Made by a program: the position numbers and the translations under genes
Shown: one piece after another, positions 8,821 to 14,824 of the stretch
Position numbering within the stretch: the stretch's first letter is position 1
Layout: each line of letters opens with the position of its first letter
From: Alphaproteobacteria bacterium
GTDB lineage: Bacteria > Pseudomonadota > Alphaproteobacteria > Rhodospirillales > Rhodospirillaceae
Assembly (NCBI GenBank): GCA_003250275.1
Contig: QKGW01000199.1
Coordinates: 1 to 14,824 of the forward strand
Reading direction: 5' to 3'
DNA: 14,824 bases
Notes under the pieces: generated by a model
Told to the model about the DNA's origin: nothing
Databases searched by the model: none
Seen by the model: only the letters and a program-made list of their open reading frames with translations

Positions 8821-8871
8821 CTTGGAATACACGTACGTTTTATGACATCTTTCACCCCTGCCACCCGGAGC

Positions 8872-8887
8872 TGTCGCAAACGTGACA
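8872..8887. promoter_or_regulatory. NifA upstream activator sequence (UAS)
   Basis: TGT (8872-8874), ten bases, ACA (8885-8887): an exact TGT-N10-ACA, the established NifA binding site. Its centre lies about 112 bases upstream of the start point predicted from the sigma54 promoter at 8967-8980, within the usual range for NifA enhancers. It is the only exact match I found in the nifL-rnfA intergenic region. Confidence 0.85.
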
Positions 8888-8964
8888 CGGGAGGGCGTCG
8901 GAAAACCTGCCTGTAAACCCGGCTGCCATGCCGCTTTCCCAGGCATTTCCTCGCCTCCCGAGGT

Positions 8965-8981
8965 TTGGTACGGGGTGTGCA
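8965..8981 (+). promoter_or_regulatory. Sigma54 (-24/-12) promoter of the rnf operon
   Basis: TTGGTACGGGGTGTGCA contains the invariant GG (8967-8968) and GC (8979-8980) with exactly 10 bases between them, as sigma54 requires. The -24 half TTGGTACG is one base from TTGGCACG; the -12 half GTGC differs from TTGC by one base. Transcription would begin near 8992, giving a leader of about 26 bases before rnfA. With the UAS at 8872-8887 this marks the operon as NifA-activated. Confidence 0.85.
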
Positions 8982-9017
8982 ACCGGTTCGGCGAAACCTG
9001 TTGTGAGGGTAGGTTCA

Positions 9018-9599
9018 ATGAGCGAGTACCTGTTTCTCATCCTTGGCACCGTGCTGGTGAACAATGTGGTCCTGGTCAAGTTCCTTGGCCTGTGCCCGTT
9101 CATGGGCGTGTCGAACAAGGTCGAGACGGCGCTCGGCATGGGCATGGCGACGACCTTCGTGCTCACCCTGGCCACCGCCGCCGGTTGGCTGCTCGAGCAC
9201 GCGCTGCTGGTGCCGCTCGACATCGCCTACCTGCGCATCCTCACCTTCATTCTCGTGATCGCCGCGGTGGTGCAGTTCACCGAACTGGTGATCCGCAAGA
9301 TTTCGCCCACGCTCTACCAGGTGCTCGGCATCTTCCTGCCGCTGATCACCACCAACTGCGCGGTTCTGGGCGTCGCGCTGCTCAACATCCAGGAAGACCA
9401 CGGCTTCGTCGAAAGCGTGCTTTACGGCTTCGGCTCGGCCGCCGGGTTCACCCTGGTGATGGTGCTGTTCGCCGGCCTGCGCGAGCGCCTCGCGCTGTCG
9501 CAGGTGCCCTACGCCTTCGGCGGCGCTCCGGTGAGCTTCATCACCGCCGGGCTGCTGTCGATGGCGTTCATGGGCTTCGCCGGCCTGGTTTCGCAGTGA
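9018..9599 (+). CDS. rnfA: RnfA, integral membrane subunit of the Rnf complex
   Basis: 193 aa, the normal RnfA length, with six predicted membrane helices. Rnf is a membrane NADH:ferredoxin oxidoreductase that couples ion translocation to electron transfer. In diazotrophs it runs toward reduction of ferredoxin/flavodoxin for nitrogenase. RnfA pairs with its homolog RnfE in inverted topology. Conserved Cys26 (GLCPFMG) and Cys114 (TTNCAVLG) match the residues that, with those of RnfE, hold the intramembrane iron-sulfur centre in Rnf/Nqr structures. The ATG at 9018 gives the canonical MSEYLFLILGTVLVNN start; the frame is open from 8928, but that extension crosses the promoter. First gene of the operon, 13 bases before rnfB. 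Confidence 0.97.
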   Translation: MSEYLFLILGTVLVNNVVLVKFLGLCPFMGVSNKVETALGMGMATTFVLTLATAAGWLLEHALLVPLDIAYLRILTFILVIAAVVQFTELVIRKISPTLYQVLGIFLPLITTNCAVLGVALLNIQEDHGFVESVLYGFGSAAGFTLVMVLFAGLRERLALSQVPYAFGGAPVSFITAGLLSMAFMGFAGLVSQ

Positions 9600-9612
9600 A
9601 GGAGGACGGACG

Positions 9613-10173
9613 ATGATCGAAGCGATTGTCGGACTGACGGCCCTGGGCGGCGGCCTCGGAGTTTTCCTCGGCATCGCGGCGAAGCGCCTGCATGTGGACT
9701 CGAGCCCGCTCGAAGGCGACCTCGAAGAGATCCTGCCGGGCCAGAACTGCGGCCAGTGCGGCTATCCGGGGTGCGCGGCGGCGGCGGCGGCGATCGCCAA
9801 GGGCGAGGCGCCGGTGACGATCTGCCCGCCGGGTGGCCGCGCCGTGGCGCACGCGCTCGCCGACAAGCTCTGCGTCTCCGTCGACCTCTCGGGGATGAAC
9901 GAGACCGGCCCGATGATGGCGCACGTCGACGAGAGCGTGTGCATCGGCTGCACCAAGTGCTCGCGCAAGTGCCCGACCGACGCGATCCTCGGCGCGGCGA
10001 AGCAGGTCCACAGCGTGATCAAGGACGCCTGCACCGGCTGCGGCGCGTGCGTCGAGACCTGCCCGGCGGAGGGCATCCGCCTCGAGCCGGTGCCGGTGAC
10101 GCTGCAGACCTGGTACTGGCCCAAGCCCGGCGAAACCCCGGCGAACTCCGGCTCGGGAGTGCTGACGCAATGA
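9613..10173 (+). CDS. rnfB: RnfB, iron-sulfur subunit of the Rnf complex
   Basis: 186 aa. An N-terminal membrane anchor (about 4-22) is followed by a 4Fe-4S domain with Cys46, Cys49, Cys54 and Cys71 (NCGQCGYPGC, then ICPPGG). Two ferredoxin-type clusters follow: Cys110/113/116/120 in CIGCTKCSRKCP and Cys140/143/146/150 in CTGCGACVETCP. RnfB is the cytoplasmic-side electron carrier, usually taken as the docking point for ferredoxin. All twelve expected cluster cysteines are present. GGAGG lies 7 bases before the ATG. The end overlaps rnfC by 4 bases (ATGA), implying coupled translation. Confidence 0.97.
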   Translation: MIEAIVGLTALGGGLGVFLGIAAKRLHVDSSPLEGDLEEILPGQNCGQCGYPGCAAAAAAIAKGEAPVTICPPGGRAVAHALADKLCVSVDLSGMNETGPMMAHVDESVCIGCTKCSRKCPTDAILGAAKQVHSVIKDACTGCGACVETCPAEGIRLEPVPVTLQTWYWPKPGETPANSGSGVLTQ

Positions 10174-11636
10174 AGCTGTTCCGCATCAAGGGCGGGGTGC
10201 ACCCCGCCGAGCGCAAGGACGCGACCAAGGACAAGACGGTCGTCGCCGGGCCGCTCGCGCCGAAGCTCTACCTGCCGCTGCAACAGCACATCGGCGCGCC
10301 TGCGCGCGCGGTGGTGCAGGCGGGCGACTACGTTCTCAAGGGGCAGGTGATCGCCACCGCCGCGGGTCCGGTGTCGGCGGCGCTGCACGCCTCGACCTCG
10401 GGCACGATCGAGGCGATCGGCCTCTATCCGGTGCCGCACGCCTCCGGCCTCAAGGGCATGGCGGTGGCGCTGGTGCCCGACGGCAAGGACGCGTGGTGCG
10501 AGCCGATGCCGCCCTTGGACCCCGACGCCGCGCCCGAGGAGATCGCCAAGCGCGTCGCCGAAGCGGGCATCGTCGGCCTCGGCGGCGCGACCTTCCCCTC
10601 GGCGGTGAAGCTCAATCTGCGCGAGCGCCATTCGCTCGACACCCTGGTGATGAACGGCGCCGAGTGCGAACCTTTCCTCACCTGCGACGACCGCCTGATG
10701 CGCGAACACACCGACGAGCTGCTCGCCGGCGTGGCGCTGATGGCGAAGGCGCTCGGCGTCGCGCAGACGCTGATCGCGATCGAATCGAACAAGCCCGACG
10801 CCACCGCGGCGATGACCGCCGCCGCCGCAGCCTATCCCGAAATCACCGTGCGCGCGGTGCCGACGCGCTATCCGATGGGTTCGGAGAAGCACCTCGTCCA
10901 CACCCTCACCGGGCGCGAGACCCCGGCGCGCGCGCTCACCGCCGACATCGGCGTGGTGGTGCACAACATCGCCACCGCCTTCGCGGTGCACGATGCGGTG
11001 GTCAACGGCCGCCCGCTGGTGTCGCGCATCCTCACCGTCTCGGGCAGCGCGATCAAGACGCCGATGAACCTGCGCGTGCCGCTCGGCACGCCGATCCAGG
11101 CGCTCATCGACTTCTGCGGCGGCTTCACCGAAACCCCGCAGGAACTCCTCTCCGGCGGCCCGATGATGGGCCAGCCGCTGCGCTCCACCGAGACCCCGAC
11201 GGTGAAGGGGATGAACGGCGTGCTCGCGCTGCTGCCCTCCGACACCCGGCGCGGCCCGGCGCACGCCTGCCTGCGCTGCGGCACCTGCGTCAACGCCTGC
11301 CCGTGCGGCCTCCTGCCGTTCGAGATCGCGGCGCACATCCGCAACGGCAACTTCGACGCCGCGGTCGAGGCCGGGCTGATGGATTGCATCGGCTGCGGCA
11401 GCTGCGCCTTCGCCTGCCCGTCGCGGATCCCGCTGGTGCAGAGCTTCCACCACGCCAAGGGCCATCTCAGCGCGCAGCAGCGCATCGCCCAGCGCAACGA
11501 GGAGGCCAAGCGCCTCGCCACCGCCAAGGCCGCGCGCCAGGCCAAGCTCGCCGCCGAGCGCAAGGCCGCCGCAGACGCCAAGAAGGCCGCCGCCGCGAAG
11601 GCGCGCGCCGCCGCCGCCGAATCGGGAGAGTCGTGA
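10170..11636 (+). CDS. rnfC: RnfC, NADH-binding iron-sulfur subunit of the Rnf complex
   Basis: 488 aa from the ATG overlapping the rnfB stop. The N-terminus (MKLFRIKGGVHP) begins a barrel/hybrid domain. The NADH/FMN-binding core, homologous to the Nqo1/NuoF fold, has GIVGLGGATFPSAVKL (about 133-148) and NGAECEPFLTCDD (162-174). Two 4Fe-4S motifs follow: Cys367/370/373/377 (CLRCGTCVNACP) and Cys406/409/412/416 (CIGCGSCAFACP). RnfC is the peripheral cytoplasmic subunit that takes electrons from NADH. The last 45 or so residues are an Ala/Lys/Arg-rich, probably helical tail without clusters; such tails vary widely among RnfC proteins. The stop shares a base with the rnfD start (TGATG). Confidence 0.97.
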   Translation: MKLFRIKGGVHPAERKDATKDKTVVAGPLAPKLYLPLQQHIGAPARAVVQAGDYVLKGQVIATAAGPVSAALHASTSGTIEAIGLYPVPHASGLKGMAVALVPDGKDAWCEPMPPLDPDAAPEEIAKRVAEAGIVGLGGATFPSAVKLNLRERHSLDTLVMNGAECEPFLTCDDRLMREHTDELLAGVALMAKALGVAQTLIAIESNKPDATAAMTAAAAAYPEITVRAVPTRYPMGSEKHLVHTLTGRETPARALTADIGVVVHNIATAFAVHDAVVNGRPLVSRILTVSGSAIKTPMNLRVPLGTPIQALIDFCGGFTETPQELLSGGPMMGQPLRSTETPTVKGMNGVLALLPSDTRRGPAHACLRCGTCVNACPCGLLPFEIAAHIRNGNFDAAVEAGLMDCIGCGSCAFACPSRIPLVQSFHHAKGHLSAQQRIAQRNEEAKRLATAKAARQAKLAAERKAAADAKKAAAAKARAAAAESGES

Positions 11637-12718
11637 TGGTCGGGACCCGTCCCTTCGTTGCCGGGCCGTTCGCCCACGCCGGGCGTTCGACGCCGATGAT
11701 CATGGCCTGGGTGATGATCGCCCTCACCCCGGCGACGGTGTTCGGCCTCGGCCTCTACGGCTGGCCGGCGGTATTCCTGTTCGCGGTCACGGTCGCGAGC
11801 GCGGTGCTTGCCGAGGCGCTCTGCCTCAAGCTCGCGGGCAAATCGTTTACGACGCTGCAGGACGGCTCGGCGGTGCTGTCGGGCTGGATTCTCGCGCTCA
11901 CCCTGCCGCCGTGGGCGCCGTGGTGGATCGGCGCGGTCGGCAGCGTGCTCGCCATCGTCATCGGCAAGCAGGTGTTCGGCGGCCTCGGCCAGAACCTCTT
12001 CAACCCGGCGATGGTCGCGCGCGTCGCGCTGCTGATCTCGTTCCCGCTCGAAATGACCCGCTACGTCGCGCCGCGCCCGATCTTCGGCGACGACGCGCCG
12101 GGCTTCCTCGACGGCATCGCGGTGACCTTCGGGTTCGGCGGTCAGGTCAACATGGATGCGGTCAGCTCCGCCTCGCTGCTCGGCCACGCCAAGACCGAAC
12201 TCGCGCGCGGCGTGCCGCTCTCCGAGACCCTGTCGCACGGCTTCGACCTCGCGCAGCTGGTGTTCGGCACCACCGTCGGCTCGATGGGCGAGACCTCGGC
12301 GGTGCTGTTGCTCGCGGGCGGCGGCGTGCTGCTCGCGCTGCGCATCGTCTCCTGGCATACCCCGGTGGCGCTGCTCGCGGGCATCCTCGTGCCCGGAATG
12401 CTGTTCCACCTGATCGACCCCGAGCGCTTCCTGTCGCCGCTGGTGCACGCCTTCGCCGCCTCGACGGTGTTCGGCGCGCTGTTCATCGCCACCGATCTCG
12501 TCACCTCGCCGGTGACGCGCACCGGCCAACTGATCTACGGCGCGGGCATCGGCGTGCTGATCTTCGTCGTGCGCACCTGGGGCGGCTACCCCGAGGGCAT
12601 GGCGTTCGCGGTGCTGCTGATGAACGCGGCGACGCCGCTGATCGACCGCTGGGTGCGCCCGCGCATCTACGGGCGCGACCGCAAGGGGCGGCCGCTGACC
12701 GCCGGAGGGACCCGCTGA
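11636..12718 (+). CDS. rnfD: RnfD, membrane flavoprotein subunit of the Rnf complex
   Basis: 360 aa, about nine to ten hydrophobic helices, NqrB/RnfD family (GKQVFGGLGQNLFNPAMVAR is a hallmark). RnfD carries FMN covalently bound to a Thr in a D-x2-[ST]-x-A-T motif, added by the transferase ApbE. Here the motif reads DAVSSASLL at 174-182, placing Ser180 (codon TCG, 12173-12175) at the acceptor position. The protein otherwise looks intact, so Ser may serve as acceptor or the flavin may be lost. Other conserved segments are DLAQLVFGTTVGSMGETSA and GAGIGVLIFVVRTWGGYPEGMAFAVLL (written here as one region). The ATG overlaps the rnfC stop by one base; GTG 11633 is a less likely start. It overlaps rnfG by one base (TGATG). 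Confidence 0.96.
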   Translation: MVGTRPFVAGPFAHAGRSTPMIMAWVMIALTPATVFGLGLYGWPAVFLFAVTVASAVLAEALCLKLAGKSFTTLQDGSAVLSGWILALTLPPWAPWWIGAVGSVLAIVIGKQVFGGLGQNLFNPAMVARVALLISFPLEMTRYVAPRPIFGDDAPGFLDGIAVTFGFGGQVNMDAVSSASLLGHAKTELARGVPLSETLSHGFDLAQLVFGTTVGSMGETSAVLLLAGGGVLLALRIVSWHTPVALLAGILVPGMLFHLIDPERFLSPLVHAFAASTVFGALFIATDLVTSPVTRTGQLIYGAGIGVLIFVVRTWGGYPEGMAFAVLLMNAATPLIDRWVRPRIYGRDRKGRPLTAGGTR

Positions 12719-13368
12719 TGGCGATCTACCGCACCGCGCCGTGGTTCCAGGGAGTGCTCCTGGGCGGCTTCTGCCTCACCGCCTCGGTGGCGCTGTCCTA
12801 CGGCTACAAGCTCACCGCGCCCGCGATCGAGCGCGCCGCCAAGGCCGATCTCACCGCCTCACTCGACCAGGTGATCCCGGCGAGCCTGCGCACCAACGAC
12901 ATGACCGCCGACACCGTCACCCTCGACACCGACGGCGGCCCGGTCACCGTCTACCGCGCGCGCAAGGGCGGCGAGGTTTCGGCGGTGGCCTACCGGGTGA
13001 TCGGCAAGGGTTACGGCGGCGATATCGTCATCGTCATGGGCGTCGACCGCGCTGGCGCGATCCTCGGCGTGCGGGTGGTGCAGCATTCCGAAACCCCCGG
13101 CCTCGGCGACAAGGTCGACGCGCGCAAGACCGATTGGGTGAAGGGCTTCGCCGGTCACTCGTTCGCCAACACCCCCGCCGCCGAATGGGCGGTGAAGAAG
13201 GACGGCGGGCGCTTCGATCAGTTCTCCGGCGCGACGATCACGCCGCGTGCGGTGGTCAAGGCGGTGAAGGAAGGCCTGGAGCTGTTCGCCGCCAACCGCG
13301 CGCGGATGATCGGCGACGCCAAGCCCGCCGCCGCGGTTCCCGCGACCAAGCCGAGGAGCGTGTCATGA
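12718..13368 (+). CDS. rnfG: RnfG, covalent-FMN periplasmic-facing subunit of the Rnf complex
   Basis: 216 aa. One N-terminal membrane helix (about 11-31) is followed by an FMN-binding domain exposed to the periplasm. The covalent-FMN motif is intact: DQFSGATITP with Thr173 as acceptor. Other family marks are GYGGDIVIVMGVD and VVQHSETPGLGDKV. RnfG passes electrons between RnfD and the RnfA/E core. GGAGGG precedes the ATG, which shares its A with the rnfD stop; the end overlaps rnfE by 4 bases (ATGA). Assembly needs an ApbE flavin transferase, which is not encoded in the window. The C-terminal 20 residues are Ala/Pro/Lys-rich and nonconserved. Confidence 0.96.
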   Translation: MAIYRTAPWFQGVLLGGFCLTASVALSYGYKLTAPAIERAAKADLTASLDQVIPASLRTNDMTADTVTLDTDGGPVTVYRARKGGEVSAVAYRVIGKGYGGDIVIVMGVDRAGAILGVRVVQHSETPGLGDKVDARKTDWVKGFAGHSFANTPAAEWAVKKDGGRFDQFSGATITPRAVVKAVKEGLELFAANRARMIGDAKPAAAVPATKPRSVS

Positions 13369-14057
13369 GCAAGGTGTCCGCGCGCGCCGTCGCGATTCTC
13401 AAGGACGGCCTCTGGACCAACAACGTCACCCTGTCGCAGAAGCTCGCTCTGTGTCCGCTGCTGGCGGTCACCGCGACCGCCACCAACGGCCTCGGCATGG
13501 GCCTCGCCACCACCGCGGTGCTGGTGATGACCAACCTCGCGATCTCGCTGGTGCGCGGCGTGATCACGCCGCAGGTGCGCATTCCCGCGTTCATCCTGGT
13601 GATCGCGGGGATCGTCACTCTCGTCGACATGGCGATCAACGCCTGGGGCCACGAGCTCTACAAGGTGCTTGGCCTGTTCATTCCGCTGATCGTCACCAAC
13701 TGCGTGATCCTCGGCCGCGCCGAGGCGTTCGCATCGCGCAACGGGCCGTTCTACTCGGCGATGGACGGCCTCGGCATGGGCGTCGGCTTCACCTTCGTCC
13801 TCACCGGCATCGGCGCGGTGCGCGAACTGCTCGGCTCGGGCACGCTGTTCGCCAACGCCTCCCTGATGCTCGGCGCGCCGATGCGCTTCCTCGAAACCAC
13901 GGTGATCCCCGACTACAAGGGCTTCCTGCTGATGATCCTGCCGCCGGGCGGGTTCCTCGTCCTCGGTTTCGCGCTTGCCGCCAAACGGATGCTCGACACC
14001 CGCGACGCGAAGAAGCGCGCCGCCGCCGCGTCCGAACCCGCGTCCGCCTGTCACTGA
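13365..14057 (+). CDS. rnfE: RnfE, integral membrane subunit of the Rnf complex
   Basis: 230 aa, six predicted membrane helices, homologous to RnfA but of opposite topology. Conserved Cys30 (LALCPLLAV) and Cys113 (VTNCVILGRAEAFA) correspond to RnfA Cys26 and Cys114 and complete the shared intramembrane iron-sulfur site. The N-terminal LKDGLWTNNVTLSQ segment is typical of RnfE. The C-terminus is a short Arg/Lys/Ala-rich cytoplasmic tail. GAGGAG lies ahead of the ATG, which overlaps the rnfG stop by 4 bases. It is followed 11 bases later by rnfH. Confidence 0.97.
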   Translation: MSKVSARAVAILKDGLWTNNVTLSQKLALCPLLAVTATATNGLGMGLATTAVLVMTNLAISLVRGVITPQVRIPAFILVIAGIVTLVDMAINAWGHELYKVLGLFIPLIVTNCVILGRAEAFASRNGPFYSAMDGLGMGVGFTFVLTGIGAVRELLGSGTLFANASLMLGAPMRFLETTVIPDYKGFLLMILPPGGFLVLGFALAAKRMLDTRDAKKRAAAASEPASACH

Positions 14058-14068
14058 GGAGAGCCGAC

Positions 14069-14338
14069 ATGCCGCTGCACATCGGCGTCGCCTACGCCAC
14101 CGCCACCCGCCAGGTCTGGCTCAAGCTCGACGTGCCCGACGGCACCACCGTCGGCGAAGCGATCGCGCGCTCGGGCATCCTCGCACAGTTTCCCGAGATC
14201 GACCTCGACGCCCAGAAGGTCGGCGTGTTCGGCAAGGTGACGCCGCTCACCGCGAAGGTCGCCGAGGGCGACCGCGTCGAGATCTACCGTCCGATCACCG
14301 CCGATCCGGCGACGATTCTCGGACGCGACGGCGACTGA
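14069..14338 (+). CDS. rnfH: RnfH, small accessory protein of the Rnf operon
   Basis: 89 aa, cytosolic, of the RnfH/UPF0125 family with a ubiquitin-like beta-grasp fold. Landmarks are IGVAYATATRQVWLKLDVPDG at the start (shown across two strands), TVGEAIARSGI, a central VGVFGKV and the closing GDRVEIYRPITADP. Its exact task is not settled; genetic work in diazotrophs ties it to Rnf function or nif expression. GAGGAGAG precedes the ATG. It is the last gene of the operon and ends 3 bases from the end of the convergent diguanylate cyclase. I see no terminator between them. Confidence 0.93.
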   Translation: MPLHIGVAYATATRQVWLKLDVPDGTTVGEAIARSGILAQFPEIDLDAQKVGVFGKVTPLTAKVAEGDRVEIYRPITADPATILGRDGD

Positions 14339-14341
14339 GCC

Positions 14342-14824
14342 TCAGGCGATCACGCCGGTTTCGATTTCCACACGATTGCGGCCCGCGAGCTTGGCGGCGT
14401 AGAGCGCCTGATCGGCGCGTTCGATCAGATCGTCGAACGAGGTCGGGGTGCCGCGCGTCGCCGTTGCGACGCCGATGCTGATGCTCACCGCGATTTCGAG
14501 CGGGCGTCCCGTCACCTCGACGACGCAGCGTTCCGCCTCGACCGCCGCACGCAGCTTCTCCGCCACGTCGGCCGCCCCCCCGGCGTCGGTGTCGGCGAGC
14601 AGCACCATAAACTCCTCGCCACCAAAGCGCGCGACGAGATCGGTGCGGCGCACCGTGCGTTCGAGAATCCGCCCGACCGCGACCAGCACGTCGTCCCCCG
14701 CCGGGTGGCCGTAGGCGTCGTTGACCCGCTTGAAGAAGTCGATGTCGATGGCGAGCAGCGACAGCGGCGCGTCGGTGCGCATCACCCGCGCGAGCGCGGG
14801 CTCGAAGTGGTCGAGGAACTTGCG
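14342..14824 (-). CDS. GGDEF-domain diguanylate cyclase, C-terminal part (runs off the right edge)
   Basis: At least 160 aa are visible, and the frame is open to the window end, so the N-terminal sensor or membrane part is missing. GGDEF domains make cyclic di-GMP from two GTP. Visible motifs are LSLLAIDIDFFKRVND (metal-binding Asp and substrate Asn region), GHPAGDDVL, the active-site RFGGEEF, and the late SISIGVA and ADQALYAAKLAGRNRV. The product-inhibition I-site RRTD lies exactly five residues before GGEEF, so feedback inhibition is probably retained. All catalytic residues look intact, indicating an active cyclase. What signal it reads cannot be told from this piece. Confidence 0.93.
   Translation of the reverse strand, partial: RKFLDHFEPALARVMRTDAPLSLLAIDIDFFKRVNDAYGHPAGDDVLVAVGRILERTVRRTDLVARFGGEEFMVLLADTDAGGAADVAEKLRAAVEAERCVVEVTGRPLEIAVSISIGVATATRGTPTSFDDLIERADQALYAAKLAGRNRVEIETGVIA

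Noticed and set aside
9045..9062. TTGGCACC resembling a -24 box inside rnfA.
   Set aside because: No GC is present at the required 10-base spacing, and it is within the rnfA coding sequence.

Overview
The window is GC-rich, densely packed bacterial DNA. I infer an alphaproteobacterium, possibly of the Rhodospirillales type, from codon and base use and from the protein families present. It carries an oxygen- and nitrogen-responsive diazotrophy locus. I cannot name the species from sequence alone.

Layout, left to right. (1) 130-1874, minus strand: a GntR/FadR-family regulator overlapping an AcuI/YhdH-type acrylyl-CoA reductase gene, closed by a strong intrinsic terminator at 57-89. A perfect palindrome matching the FadR-subfamily operator lies just upstream at 1931-1949. 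(2) 2018-2653, plus strand: a hemolysin III/PAQR-like membrane protein, convergent with the next block. (3) 2655-5350, minus strand: a three-gene cluster of a D-2-hydroxyacid dehydrogenase followed by two tandem paralogous periplasmic amino-acid/ectoine-type binding proteins, with no permease or ATPase. (4) 5351-5492: a group of hairpins, probably including the nifA terminator. (5) 5493-8737, minus strand: nifL-nifA, translationally coupled. (6) 8738-9017: a divergent regulatory region. (7) 9018-14338, plus strand: the full rnfABCDGEH operon, with most genes overlapping by 1-4 bases. (8) 14342 to the right edge, minus strand: the C-terminal part of a GGDEF diguanylate cyclase.

How it works together. 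NifA is the sigma54-dependent activator of nitrogen-fixation genes and NifL is its flavin-containing redox/nitrogen anti-activator. The divergent rnf operon has a NifA-type upstream activator sequence (TGT-N10-ACA, 8872-8887) and a -24/-12 sigma54 promoter with exact 10-bp spacing (8967-8980). Rnf is therefore probably induced together with nitrogenase, using membrane energy to drive electrons from NADH to ferredoxin or flavodoxin for N2 reduction.

The most notable point is that the NifL/NifA pair and its divergent rnf operon resemble the Azotobacter/Pseudomonas stutzeri arrangement. The NifA also lacks the cysteine motif typical of oxygen-sensing alphaproteobacterial NifA. A second point is that the predicted FMN attachment residue in RnfD is Ser, not Thr. 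I saw no CRISPR, tRNA, rRNA, insertion sequence or phage gene, and no clear new defence or mobile system.
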